64,000 nucleotides of DNA from an uncultured Chloroflexota bacterium (GTDB lineage Bacteria > Chloroflexota > Anaerolineae > Aggregatilineales > Phototrophicaceae): contig CALJKV010000046.1 of the NCBI GenBank assembly GCA_937974245.1, positions 91,065-155,064 of the forward strand. Reading direction: 5' to 3'. Numbering within the stretch: position 1 is the stretch's first letter; each line of letters opens with the position of its first letter. Shown here in pieces: positions 8,765-17,656 of this stretch. Under the pieces are notes generated by a model. That model worked only from the letters and a program-made list of their open reading frames with translations. It was not told the DNA's origin and did no database searches. Both the position numbers and the translations under genes were made by a program.

Positions 8765-8770
8765 CAAGAG

Positions 8771-8793
8771 AAAAGGCGCAGTGCGCTGCGCCC
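8771..8793 (-). terminator. Intrinsic terminator after the secreted lectin-like gene
   Basis: On the minus strand GGCGCAG (8792-8786) pairs with CTGCGCC (8781-8775) over a 4-nt loop and is followed by TTTT (8774-8771). It lies between the stop of the 8834-10390 gene and the preferred start of the next gene. Confidence 0.65.
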
Positions 8794-8833
8794 CATGAAC
8801 CATTTATTTCAGCACACTGCTTTTGCCGCGATT

Positions 8834-10390
8834 TTACCGCCAGCGCCACAACCAGGTATTGGTGAATTGACACGATGTGCTGATCGGCTCGAAATTAACC
8901 ACCGCATTCCCTACCTCGCCTTCTTGCGCTTCAATCATCAATTCGCCGGCAAGCAGCCCGTCTATATAGTAGAGAACCCGGTTACTGGCAGCGACCACAA
9001 CCAGTTGGTGAGGGCCGCTGCTGATCTCGGCATATTCGCCGAAAACTCCTGGCAAAAAGGAATCCCCATCACGCTGCGACACCCCATACCCGCCAGTTTG
9101 CTCAATATAGGCTAACAGGTAGTGCGCCTCATCGCTTTGGCGGAACACCAGGCCACAGCCCGCCATCCCCGCCGCCGCGCTTTCCCATGAGACGGTTGTC
9201 CCCAGCGCAAAATCTGTGAAAAGCGTGCCGCGCCCCAGCATGAACCGCGAGACGCCAGGGTGACGAAATTCGGCAAAACTCTCACCCACAGTCAATGCCA
9301 TCTCGCCCGCCGCCGGGATCACTCCCCTCCGCCGCAGCTCTTCTACCAGCACGGTGGGTTCACCTTGGATGATCTGTTGTGGGACCAACCGCCGACCATT
9401 GACTTCTACGGGGACGGTGATAATCAGGTTGTCGAACTGGACGCTTGCAGTGCTGTTGAGAGCAGTCCCTGTGCCAATTGCCAGCCCAACGCGGCCACTA
9501 TTGAGGATCGTGTCATCCACCGTATGACCGAGTAGTTGGCCGTTATAGAAAAAGTCAAAGCCGGTATCATTCACCATCAATCCTAAGGTAAAAGCTGTGT
9601 CCCCTGGGACAATGGCCGGGTGGGGCGTCCAATCTCGCAGCGCCTGGTCGTTCCCCTCTGCTGAATGCAGGGCAAAGCGCCACTGTCCCCGATCATTCAC
9701 GCTAAATAGATAGTAGCTGCCATCGTCTTGCTGGCGGTTGGTCAACCCCGCCTCCCATCCTCCGACCTGGCTGGCAATCCGAATATCAATCTGTGCATAA
9801 TAATCCGTCAACGGGTTCGCGCTGCTGTTGATAGCCGTGTCGCGTATCTGCATCCCCGTTAGTTGGAAGACCATCTGTCCGTCTGCCGGGTCAATGCTTC
9901 CGGTCTCATCTACCGCTGTCCAGTCGGTGACAGTCTCGAACGTCTCTTGCAGCGCGAGATTGGCAAAGCCATACGTCAGAGTGAGCAAATATTCTCCGGT
10001 TGTGTCGCCATACCCGGATATCTGCACAGTGTAGGTATCGGTACGGGGCAAGGTCATGACTTCCAGCAGCGCGTCCTTGTCAACCGGGTACTCATAATCA
10101 TCATTGGCGATGAGTGTTTGTCCGCTGCTGTTTCGCAGGCTCAACACCGGGTCCAAATCTCCGGAGATTGCCTCCACCCGGAAGGACAGCGCCGCGCCAT
10201 CCAACCCGGTAAATGTCCAGTTCTGGGTTTCACCGGCAGTAATCTCGCCCAGTACCGGCGTAAAAGCGGTGAGCGGCATAGTATCCTGAGTATCCTGCGC
10301 CTGAAGCCGGTATCCGCCCAGCAAAAGCACAGCCACTAAGAAACTGGTGAATAGGCCACGACCGGCGTTCAACGATTTAAAGGCATCCAT
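8834..10390 (-). CDS. Secreted protein with PPC-like and concanavalin/laminin-G-like domains
   Basis: 518 residues with an N-terminal signal sequence (hydrophobic LFTSFLVAVLLLGGYRLQA, then QDTQDT). Residues ~45-140 look like a bacterial pre-peptidase C-terminal (PPC) beta-sandwich: GEITAGETQNWTFTGLDG, DPVLSLRNSSGQTLIANDDY, TYTVQISGYGDTTGEYLLTL. Residues ~145-310 look like a lectin/glucanase jelly roll (YYAQIDIRI, GSYYLFSVNDRGQWRF, VQFDNLIITVP), and a second, less complete jelly roll occupies ~370-510. No catalytic residues are recognised, so it is probably a binding or adhesion protein. The start overlaps the upstream gene by 22 nt, suggesting coupled translation. Confidence 0.65.
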   Translation of the reverse strand: MDAFKSLNAGRGLFTSFLVAVLLLGGYRLQAQDTQDTMPLTAFTPVLGEITAGETQNWTFTGLDGAALSFRVEAISGDLDPVLSLRNSSGQTLIANDDYEYPVDKDALLEVMTLPRTDTYTVQISGYGDTTGEYLLTLTYGFANLALQETFETVTDWTAVDETGSIDPADGQMVFQLTGMQIRDTAINSSANPLTDYYAQIDIRIASQVGGWEAGLTNRQQDDGSYYLFSVNDRGQWRFALHSAEGNDQALRDWTPHPAIVPGDTAFTLGLMVNDTGFDFFYNGQLLGHTVDDTILNSGRVGLAIGTGTALNSTASVQFDNLIITVPVEVNGRRLVPQQIIQGEPTVLVEELRRRGVIPAAGEMALTVGESFAEFRHPGVSRFMLGRGTLFTDFALGTTVSWESAAAGMAGCGLVFRQSDEAHYLLAYIEQTGGYGVSQRDGDSFLPGVFGEYAEISSGPHQLVVVAASNRVLYYIDGLLAGELMIEAQEGEVGNAVVNFEPISTSCQFTNTWLWRWR

Positions 10391-11049
10391 TGAGGGAACT
10401 GCTCGTTCAGTCGTTCAAGATATTGTGTGAAGTCATCATTGGTCATTTCGGCGCCATTGGTCCAGCGGTGCTGCTCGGCCTGCCGCAGGCGGCGCTGCTC
10501 ACCGGCTAATCGAAGGCTATCCTGCCGTCCCACCGGGTTTTGCACTTCTTTTTCGGTCATCAGCACCGGGAAGCGAATACGCCCATTGAGTCCCTCAATA
10601 TCCTGGGGCGACATGAACGTATAGACCGGCAGGTAGGTATCTTCCTGTTCGATAGCACAGGCAACCACGTACCAGCCCTTTGGCACTCTTGTCCGCCGTC
10701 GGATACGGAAGCGCCACAACAGGATGCCCATCGGCTCGCTGGCTGTAATCTGGGACTGCGTTGTTTCTTTGTGTAGCAGGGAAACACCATCCTGGTCAAT
10801 CACCAACATGCGCCCACTCGGCCACTTTGACCGTAGTGTATTTTCAATCTGACGTGAAACAATCGCCGCGACCCCGAAGCCCACCAGAACTGCGATTATG
10901 TTCACACCCTGGTCAGGGATGAGGAGACTCAGGATAAAGAATGTGATAATCCACAACGCTACGAAAATGCCGATGATACTCAGGCGAAGTGCGCCGTGCT
11001 CCGGGTCGACCCGGAAATTGAGAGAGGGCTTGTCCAAAGTGTTTTCCAT
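10369..11049 (-). CDS. Membrane-anchored protein of unknown function
   Basis: 226 residues. Two adjacent membrane segments lie near the N-terminus (LSIIGIFVALWIITFFILSLL and VNIIAVLVGFGVAAIVSR, about 24-66), followed by a soluble domain with a KWPSGRMLVIDQDGVSLLH strand-rich start, an Arg-rich segment (RFRIRRRTRVPKGWY) and a charged helical C-terminus. The layout is that of a small PH-like membrane protein, but I do not recognise the family. It overlaps the secreted lectin-like gene downstream by 22 nt; the two may work together at the envelope. Confidence 0.6.
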   Translation of the reverse strand: MENTLDKPSLNFRVDPEHGALRLSIIGIFVALWIITFFILSLLIPDQGVNIIAVLVGFGVAAIVSRQIENTLRSKWPSGRMLVIDQDGVSLLHKETTQSQITASEPMGILLWRFRIRRRTRVPKGWYVVACAIEQEDTYLPVYTFMSPQDIEGLNGRIRFPVLMTEKEVQNPVGRQDSLRLAGEQRRLRQAEQHRWTNGAEMTNDDFTQYLERLNEQFPQWMPLNR

Positions 11050-11132
11050 GATTCTATCTCTACAGTAAGGATGACACGGTTCAAGTCCCGTAGGGGCGCA
11101 GGGTGTGTCAACCGCGCTACCTCTAGCTACGG

Positions 11133-11894
11133 TTACAGTTTTTTGGCGATGAAGATTACCCGAGGTACCTGAGAAACACCCGGTTGGAGTACATTTAAAT
11201 GGGTATCCAGAACCGTCGTAATCTCGAATCCTGATCGCTGCAACAAGGACGCTACCGCCTGTACTGGGAAGGTACGCAGAATCCGCGATGCTTCTGCACG
11301 CTGCCAGCAGTCCGCCACCTGCTGGAAAATGATGAATGCCTGGGTGTGTATTTGACGCTCGTAGTCATACTCGTTGCTGGCAAACACCGTGAGCTTATCC
11401 GGTTGATTATACACCAGGTGTTCACCTTCACTGCCAAATTCCGCCAGTCCCTGCAAGGTGTACAGATCGAAGATGAACAGCTTGCCTGTATCCAGGAGTT
11501 GGTGAACACCCTTAAACACCGCTTCTAACTCGCGCAGGCTGTTCAGGTCGTTGATAATATCGAGTGCCAGCGCCATATCCACCAGGCCGGTGGTCGGGTC
11601 AAGCTGACGAATATCCTGCTGCACCCATTTGATATTCAGTCCTGCTTTCGCTAACCGGGTTTGCGCTTGTTGAATCATCTCTGCCGTATTTTCGACGGCG
11701 ATAAACGCGAAATTGTAATCCGCCAGTGCCTTCATGGCTTCGCCGGTGCCGCACCCCAGGTCAAGCACGCGCCGCCCCAGCCAATCCGTATGGGATTGAA
11801 CGAAGTGAATCAGGCGGGGCGCCATTTTTGTTGCGAACGCCGCTAATCCGATTTCATCATACACAGGCGCTAATACTGCGTAGTCTCCGGCCAC
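11133..11894 (-). CDS. Class I SAM-dependent methyltransferase
   Basis: 253 residues with a complete Rossmann methyltransferase core: VLDLGCGTGEAMKAL (motif I), FIAVENTAEMIQQAQTRL (acidic residue of motif II replaced by V-E-N), WVQQDIRQLD, and LVDMALALDIINDLNSLRELEAVFKGVHQLLDTGKLFIFDLYT (motifs IV-V). The N-terminal YAVLAPVYDEIG is typical of the UbiE/SAM_MT group with a DUF-like C-terminal beta domain. Substrate unknown. It lies between argS and the membrane protein on the same strand, with 80-85 nt gaps on both sides. Confidence 0.8.
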   Translation of the reverse strand: MAGDYAVLAPVYDEIGLAAFATKMAPRLIHFVQSHTDWLGRRVLDLGCGTGEAMKALADYNFAFIAVENTAEMIQQAQTRLAKAGLNIKWVQQDIRQLDPTTGLVDMALALDIINDLNSLRELEAVFKGVHQLLDTGKLFIFDLYTLQGLAEFGSEGEHLVYNQPDKLTVFASNEYDYERQIHTQAFIIFQQVADCWQRAEASRILRTFPVQAVASLLQRSGFEITTVLDTHLNVLQPGVSQVPRVIFIAKKL

Positions 11895-11976
11895 GATATT
11901 GCCTCACTTGTCTGCGGTTGCCATAGTGTTAGCGTAACACAAAGTATGCTTCCCGGCGAATTTGCTAACAGAGACC

Positions 11977-13683
11977 TCACATGCGTTCCGGCGCGGTCAT
12001 ACCCATCAGTCGCAGTACCCGCTTGAATGCCACCTGTGCCGCCCGGTAGAAACGCAACCGCGCGGTTGCCACATCATCCGGGATATCTCCGTGCAGCGCC
12101 CGCACAGTGTCATAGGTTGGATGGAACAGACTCGCCAGTTCGTGCGCGTAGAAGGCAATTTTATGCGGCGCGAGTTCTCTGGCGGATTGTTCAATCACCT
12201 CGCCCAGTTCCAGCACCTTGCGTATAAACCGGAGTTCGTCTGCCCCCAGTAAACTCAAATCCGCATCATCGTCGCTCTTGCCGCGTGCCTCCGCCTCGCG
12301 GAAAATTCCGGCGCAGCGGACATGTGCGTTCTGAATGTAGTAGACGGGGTTCTCATTGCTCTGTTTCACAGCCAGATCAAGGTCGAAATCCAGGTGCGAG
12401 TCTGGGCTGCGTGCCAGCAGGATATAGCGCACCACGTCCGCGCTGGTCTGGTCAATCAAGTCATCCAGCGTGTCAATCGCTCCGGCGCGAGTGCTCATCT
12501 TCAGGATTTCGCCGCCCCGTATCAGCCGGACAAACTGGATAATCACCACATGCAGGGGAGTCGGGTCATACCTCAGCGCCTTCAGCCCGTAGCGGACAAC
12601 CTGGTGCTGGGTGTAATGATCCGCCCCCAGTATATTCACCAGCAGGTCAAACCCGCGCTCAAGTTTATTGACATGATAGGCGATGTCCGGCAGGGTATAA
12701 GTTGGGGTGCGATCGCTCTTGACCAGCACCCGGTCTTCATTATCGCCAAATTGTGTACTCCGAAACCACTTTGCGGGTTCAAGACCTGCGGCCTTCGCAG
12801 TTTCTTCCTCGCTGGCTCCTTCGCGCACACTCGACTCGTAGATATACCCGCCTTGCTCTAGCTTTGCCAACACCTGCCACACCGAATTGTCGTCATATAG
12901 GCTGTTCTCGTTAAAGAAAATGTCGTGGATAATGTCCACCCGTTCCAGCGTCGCGCGGATCATGGCGAACATCTTCTTTTCAGCATATTCCTTGAAGGGC
13001 TGCCAGTCAGCATCAACCAGCGCCTTGCCCTGTTCCGCTGCCAGTTCCCCAGCAAAATCCTTGAGATACTCGCCCTGGTAGAAGCCTTCCTGGGGGATTT
13101 CCACCGGCAGCCCCAGCGACTCCAGGTAGCGGATACGCAGACTATTGCCCAGGCTCTGCATTTGCATCCCGGCGTTGTTAAAATAATACTCACGTTCGAC
13201 GCTGTAACCCGCCGCTTCCAGCAACCGGGCGATGGTATCGCCGACAATCGCGCCCCGGCTGCGGCCAATGTGCAGCGGGCCGGTGGGGTTGGCACTCACG
13301 AACTCGACCTGCGCCCGTTTTCCCTGTCCAATATCAAGTTGGAAAAGTTTATCCCCCTCGGCGATGATCGTTTCGACCTGTGCCCGCAGCCAATCCTCGC
13401 TCAACCGGAAGTTGATGAACCCCGGTTTGACGGTCTCCACTGCGCCAACGAATGCCGCATCGGGCAAGTGCTTTTCGATGGTGGCTGCGATGTCGAATGG
13501 ATTGCGCCCTACGGGTTTGGCGAGCTGCATGGCGACAGCGCAGCTATAGTCACCCTGTTCGGCGCGTTTGGGTGGGCGTACTTCTATCACAGGCAGATCG
13601 AAGGTGGGTAAATCCCCGGCGACCTGGGCAGCCTGGATGGCTTTTTCGACGAGTTGTGCATGGGCTTGCGGCAGCAGAATCAC
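11977..13683 (-). CDS. argS: Arginine-tRNA ligase
   Basis: Charges tRNA-Arg with arginine. 568 residues, class I: N-terminal Arg-tRNA-synthetase additional domain (~1-90), HIGH motif in ANPTGPLHIGRSRGAIVGDT (~110-130), KMSTRAG in the KMSKS position, and the all-alpha DALR anticodon-binding C-terminus (ASLFHPTYDTVRALHG...RLRFYRAAQVAFKRVLRLMG). Translation starts at GTG 13683 (MILLPQAH) with GAGG 9 nt upstream. It has its own promoter at 13734-13761. The short leader (about 40 nt) has no room for a T-box. Confidence 0.97.
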   Translation of the reverse strand: MILLPQAHAQLVEKAIQAAQVAGDLPTFDLPVIEVRPPKRAEQGDYSCAVAMQLAKPVGRNPFDIAATIEKHLPDAAFVGAVETVKPGFINFRLSEDWLRAQVETIIAEGDKLFQLDIGQGKRAQVEFVSANPTGPLHIGRSRGAIVGDTIARLLEAAGYSVEREYYFNNAGMQMQSLGNSLRIRYLESLGLPVEIPQEGFYQGEYLKDFAGELAAEQGKALVDADWQPFKEYAEKKMFAMIRATLERVDIIHDIFFNENSLYDDNSVWQVLAKLEQGGYIYESSVREGASEEETAKAAGLEPAKWFRSTQFGDNEDRVLVKSDRTPTYTLPDIAYHVNKLERGFDLLVNILGADHYTQHQVVRYGLKALRYDPTPLHVVIIQFVRLIRGGEILKMSTRAGAIDTLDDLIDQTSADVVRYILLARSPDSHLDFDLDLAVKQSNENPVYYIQNAHVRCAGIFREAEARGKSDDDADLSLLGADELRFIRKVLELGEVIEQSARELAPHKIAFYAHELASLFHPTYDTVRALHGDIPDDVATARLRFYRAAQVAFKRVLRLMGMTAPERM

Positions 13684-13733
13684 GACTTCATATCCTCAGT
13701 CAATTATTGCAGATGTTACCGTTCTTGCGCCGC

Positions 13734-13761
13734 ATTGTATCAGACTCAAGGCCGTTGACAA
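13734..13761 (-). promoter_or_regulatory. Promoter of argS
   Basis: Read on the minus strand: TTGTCA (13761-13756), 16-nt spacer, TACAAT (13739-13734). The predicted start is near 13727, about 44 nt before the GTG of argS. Confidence 0.6.
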
Positions 13762-13768
13762 GGCAAGC

Positions 13769-14656
13769 TCAACGGTGGAGGGGAAATAACGCGATGACAC
13801 CATCTTTGCCAATCATTGCTGTTTGCTGGCAGTTCGGGCAGACCCACTGCTCATCCTCCTCAACCATGAAGCCCACTCGGCAGTGCGGGCAGCGCAGTAC
13901 TTCCGCCAGCGGACGTGCCCCGACTGCCGAAGCATTCCCCGACTTGCGTCCCCACACCTTCCGATAATCCACCTGCCAGATTTGCGCCTGTGCTTCGGTA
14001 ATGCCACACCCTTCCAGCGCCATCAATGTTTCGCCGCTCGTCCATGTCTTGCCGGGCATCAGCCGCGTGTTGATGCGCTGCGTTATCAGCAGCAGACCAC
14101 CGGGACGCAGCACCCGGGACAGTTCGCACAGCACCGCCTGCGGGTCGGTCATGAATTCCAGCGCCTCCAGGCAGGTCACGACATCGAACGAGTCATCAGG
14201 GAAGGGGAGGTCTTCGGCAGGCGACCAGATGAACGATACCCGCTCCTCAAATACATACAGGTTCTTCACCGCCCGGCGCAGCATTTGCCGGCTCAGATCC
14301 GTCCCCACCACCCGTCCCTGAAACCCCGGATGACGCATCATCGCCAGCGGCAGACGCCCGGTTCCGGTGGCGACATCCAGTATCAGCGGTGACTGGTGCG
14401 GCGCGATCTTTTCCATGACTGGCTGCGCCAGGTACATCTGCTCGTACTCACGGTAGAAATCTTTGATCTTGTCATAACGACTCGCGTATAGATCATACAG
14501 CAGCACCACCACCCGTCGTCCCAGGTAAACACCTTCGGTAGCGACAAACAGCCACCAGCCGAGCACGACGATACCGATGCCCAGCAGTACCAGCACTAGG
14601 AGTCCTACCCAGAGAGTCAAGAGAGCAGCCCTTTTTCGCGCAGCCAGGGGGCGCAC
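13769..14656 (-). CDS. Membrane-anchored methyltransferase with C-terminal zinc ribbon
   Basis: 295 residues. One strong membrane anchor (~15-40) precedes a UbiE/Methyltransf_11-type domain: ILDVATGTGRLPLAMM (motif I), VVGTDLSRQMLRRAV, LPFPDDSFDVVTCLEALEFM, and LRPGGLLLITQRI. The C-terminus carries CPHC...CPNC (two CxxC knuckles ~21 residues apart), a zinc-ribbon or Trm112-like module. Substrate unknown; a lipid or quinone is plausible for a membrane-tied enzyme, but that is inference. The GTG start at 14656 overlaps the epimerase gene by 40 nt. An alternative TTG at 14620 overlaps its TGA stop in the compact TTGA arrangement. Confidence 0.75.
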   Translation of the reverse strand: MRPLAARKRAALLTLWVGLLVLVLLGIGIVVLGWWLFVATEGVYLGRRVVVLLYDLYASRYDKIKDFYREYEQMYLAQPVMEKIAPHQSPLILDVATGTGRLPLAMMRHPGFQGRVVGTDLSRQMLRRAVKNLYVFEERVSFIWSPAEDLPFPDDSFDVVTCLEALEFMTDPQAVLCELSRVLRPGGLLLITQRINTRLMPGKTWTSGETLMALEGCGITEAQAQIWQVDYRKVWGRKSGNASAVGARPLAEVLRCPHCRVGFMVEEDEQWVCPNCQQTAMIGKDGVIALFPLHR

Positions 14657-15603
14657 TGCTGGATACCCTCTTCCAGGCTGGTTTTCGGTTGCCAGCCCAG
14701 CAGTTCCCGCGCTTTTGCCATGCTGTAGGTGCGCTTTCCGGTTACGTAAGGGATCAGCGCCGGGACATCCTGCGGCTCGCCTCGTAAGGTCATCACCAGT
14801 TCAGCCAGCGGCGCGCTTAGTTGCGCCGCCCACACCGGCAGCGCCAGCCATGCCTGGTGACCTGCCAACTGTGAATACCCCCCCAGGAACTCGCGCCAGG
14901 TGGGGGCAGGGTCGTTTACAGCGTTAAACATCTCGTTCTCCGCCGCCGGATGCTCCGCCATGAGCAGCATCAGGTCTATCAGATCATTAATGTAAATGGG
15001 GGCAGGGTTTCCACCGCCATCACCTAGGAACGGCGTGGGTTTCAGCCGGGCAAGTCGGAACAGCAGCAGCGTCCATGCGTTGCTGCGTGGCCCGTATATC
15101 ATGCCGGGACGCACAGTGCTGTAAGGGACACGGCGTTTCTCCCCGATCTCCCGCACGATGCGTTCGCCCTCGGCCTTCGTGCGGTTATAAGCCACACGCC
15201 CCGGATTAAGGGGAGTCTCCTCGGTAATGTTCCCGCTGGCCGCGTATCCATAGACCGCGATACTGCTGACATGCACGACCCGCTGTACACCCGCCGCTGC
15301 CAGCATCACGTTTCGGGTGCCGTTTACATTGACCTGGTGTTGGTGCGCTAAAGACCCATTGAGCGCCGCCGCGACGTGAAAGACAATGTTGCAGCCATGC
15401 GTGACAGCATCCACCCGCCCCGCGTCGGTAATATCTCCCTGGATGATTTCCACATTCGGAACATCCCGCAAAAAACGCCCCTTTTCGGGACTCCGTGCCA
15501 GCGCCTTAACGTATGCGCCGTCAGTACCCAACCGCCGCGCCAATGCCCCGCCTACAAACCCGGTTGCGCCTGTAACCAGAACCGTTTTTCCTTGTAGTGA
15601 CAT
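14617..15603 (-). CDS. NAD(P)-dependent epimerase/dehydratase (extended SDR)
   Basis: 328 residues from the ATG at 15603, chosen because AGGAAG lies 7 nt upstream; an upstream in-frame codon at 15648 lacks this. Rossmann nucleotide site VLVTGATGFVGGALARRL at the N-terminus. Asp-bearing EIIQGDITD; catalytic YxxxK in RVAYNRTKAEGE preceded by HVSSIAVYG. Then VRPGMIYGPRSNAWTLLLFRLA, as in 3-beta-HSD/hopanoid- or nucleotide-sugar-type epimerases. The exact substrate cannot be read. The end overlaps the membrane methyltransferase, so the two are probably co-expressed and may act on the same lipid or glycan. Confidence 0.82.
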   Translation of the reverse strand: MSLQGKTVLVTGATGFVGGALARRLGTDGAYVKALARSPEKGRFLRDVPNVEIIQGDITDAGRVDAVTHGCNIVFHVAAALNGSLAHQHQVNVNGTRNVMLAAAGVQRVVHVSSIAVYGYAASGNITEETPLNPGRVAYNRTKAEGERIVREIGEKRRVPYSTVRPGMIYGPRSNAWTLLLFRLARLKPTPFLGDGGGNPAPIYINDLIDLMLLMAEHPAAENEMFNAVNDPAPTWREFLGGYSQLAGHQAWLALPVWAAQLSAPLAELVMTLRGEPQDVPALIPYVTGKRTYSMAKARELLGWQPKTSLEEGIQQCAPWLREKGLLS

Positions 15604-15669
15604 AGCTTTCTTCCTGCTTTCCCATACCTGTATCTGCAAGGAAACCACCAGGATAAATGGGATTCGTAG

Positions 15670-15689
15670 GGGCGCACCGCGGTGCGCCC
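15670..15689. repeat. Perfect 20-bp GC-rich palindrome in an intergenic region
   Basis: GGGCGCACCGCGGTGCGCCC is its own reverse complement. It sits between the ABC exporter (ends 15752) and the epimerase start (15603). The flanking GTAGGGGCGCA word recurs at about 11091 in another intergenic gap, hinting at a dispersed hairpin family. No T run accompanies it. Confidence 0.6.
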
Positions 15690-15751
15690 ACGTTACAAAT
15701 ATATGATAATCGGATTGGCTATCTGGCTAACCAGCTAATGGGCTGCTTTCG

Positions 15752-17566
15752 TCAATCTCCGCTCCGCGCCAGTTCCAGCAGCCCTTCACGGAATTGCATC
15801 GTGTACAGCCTGGCATACAGCCCATCCTGTACCATCAGTTCATCATGCGTGCCGAGTTCAATGATATGTCCATCGTCTATCACAGCCACCCGCTGGGCGA
15901 CTTTAACCGTACTTAGCCGGTGCGCGATGATGATCGTCGTGCGGTTCTGCATCAGCCGCGCCAGCGCCTCTTGTACCAGATGCTCACTCTCGCTGTCTAG
16001 GCTCGACGTGGCCTCGTCAAGCAATAAAATGCGCGGGTCTTTCAGAATTGCCCTGGCAATCGCCACCCGCTGCCGCTGCCCGCCGCTTAAGCGCACCCCT
16101 CGTTCGCCCACAATGGTCTGGTAGCCGTCGGGCAAACTGCTGATAAACTCATGCGCGTTGGCCGCTTCCGCCGCTGCGAAAACCTCGTCTTCACTCGCAT
16201 CCAACCGCCCGTAACGGATATTCTCGTAGATGGAGCCGCCGAATAACAGAGTTTCCTGGGGAACAATGCCGATATGCTGGCGCAGACTGGCCTGGGTCAC
16301 ACTCCGCAGCGGGATACCATCAACTGAAACTTCTCCGGCTACAGGATCATAGAAACGTGGAATCAGGTTAAACAGTGTACTTTTTCCCGCCCCACTCGGC
16401 CCCACCAGCGCCAAAATCTCGCCCGGCTGAATCTCCAGGTTAATATCATGTAGCACCGTTTCACGTTCGTCGTAGCTGAAGGCCACATTCGTAAACGTTA
16501 TTCCCCCGGTGATATTTGAAAGGGTGGTTGCATCCGGGGCATCAAGTACATCCGGTTGGGTATCCAGCAGTTCAAAAACCCGCCGGGTTGCCCCCAGTGC
16601 CTGCTGGAACTGGCCGTACAAACTTGCCAGTGATGCTAGCGATTGCGCGACTGTTAGACCGTAAATCAAAAACGCGATGAGTTCCCCGCCGCTCAACCGG
16701 CCATCCAACACTTCGCGTCCACCAAACCATAGCACCCCGGCCAACCCGCCAAACGCCAGAAAGCCCATCAGCGGTTCAAGCAGTGAGCGGATTCGCAGCA
16801 GCCGTACCGCCGCCTTGAATGCCGACCAGACAGCGTTATTATAACGGGTAATCTCATACGGCTCGCGAACGAAACTTTTCACCTCACGGATGTTCTGCAT
16901 AACTTCGGTAGCGACCACGGTGGATCCCGCCAGCTCGTCCTGGATACGCGTGCTGGCCCGCGACATGAACACACCAAAAGCGCCGCCAATTGCCACCAGT
17001 ACTGGCGTCAGCAGCAGGATAAACAGGGTCATGCGCCAGTTGAGCGCCAGCATCACGATCATCGCGCCGATCATAACCAGGGATTGTTGCAGCAGCGTGT
17101 TGATATTGTTGGTGAGTACCGTGCGTACCATTGTTACGTCGCTGGAAAGCCGCGATATCAATTCGCCCACCCGCCGACTGGTGTAAAAACCCAGCGAGAG
17201 CATCTGAAGATGTTCGTAAAGCTCCAGCCGCAGGTTCACAACCAGTTTTTCGCCAATATAGTTGAGGTTGTAGCCTTCCAGCGCCCAGGCCAACACTTGA
17301 AGCATAAATACAAGCAGCAAGGCAGCACTGATCTGGTCAAGTTGCTGTACGTTCCCCGCTTTCAGAACCGAATCCACCACATTAGAAATTACCGCCGGGA
17401 ATACCAGGCTCATTCCTGCTCCCAGGGGCAGCACCAGCAGTGCCAGCGCCAAACGCAATTTGAATGGCGATAGATACCGCAGCAGCCGCCACCAGGCAAC
17501 TGGCGATTCGGGTTCTGTAGTTTCTTTCTTGCGCCGGAACAGCCGGAAACCTTCGCGTTCGCTCAT
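15752..17566 (-). CDS. ABC exporter half-transporter (MsbA/BmrA type)
   Basis: 604 residues: one six-helix membrane domain (~35-330) and one ATPase domain (~350-590) on a single chain, so it would act as a dimer. Walker A GPSGAGKST (~388-396), ABC signature LSGGQRQRVAIARAI, Walker B ILLLDEATSSLD, H-loop IIIAHRLSTVK. The coupling region ISRLSSDVTMVRTVLTNN is typical of multidrug/lipid exporters. Substrate unknown. Upstream GAGGG serves as ribosome site. It lies singly between a glycosidase-like lipoprotein and the epimerase, about 150 nt from the latter. Confidence 0.9.
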   Translation of the reverse strand: MSEREGFRLFRRKKETTEPESPVAWWRLLRYLSPFKLRLALALLVLPLGAGMSLVFPAVISNVVDSVLKAGNVQQLDQISAALLLVFMLQVLAWALEGYNLNYIGEKLVVNLRLELYEHLQMLSLGFYTSRRVGELISRLSSDVTMVRTVLTNNINTLLQQSLVMIGAMIVMLALNWRMTLFILLLTPVLVAIGGAFGVFMSRASTRIQDELAGSTVVATEVMQNIREVKSFVREPYEITRYNNAVWSAFKAAVRLLRIRSLLEPLMGFLAFGGLAGVLWFGGREVLDGRLSGGELIAFLIYGLTVAQSLASLASLYGQFQQALGATRRVFELLDTQPDVLDAPDATTLSNITGGITFTNVAFSYDERETVLHDINLEIQPGEILALVGPSGAGKSTLFNLIPRFYDPVAGEVSVDGIPLRSVTQASLRQHIGIVPQETLLFGGSIYENIRYGRLDASEDEVFAAAEAANAHEFISSLPDGYQTIVGERGVRLSGGQRQRVAIARAILKDPRILLLDEATSSLDSESEHLVQEALARLMQNRTTIIIAHRLSTVKVAQRVAVIDDGHIIELGTHDELMVQDGLYARLYTMQFREGLLELARSGD

Positions 17567-17656
17567 GCTCGTCAGCCCTCTCTCAAATCAATACGTCTAC
17601 CAGGCACTTCAAACTCAGGACACAGCCCTCAGTGCTGTATACGCATGAAGCGGTGA

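Noticed and set aside
13684..13733. Possible T-box leader of argS
   Set aside because: Only about 44 nt separate the predicted transcription start from the GTG, and no AGGGUGGNA-like sequence is present.
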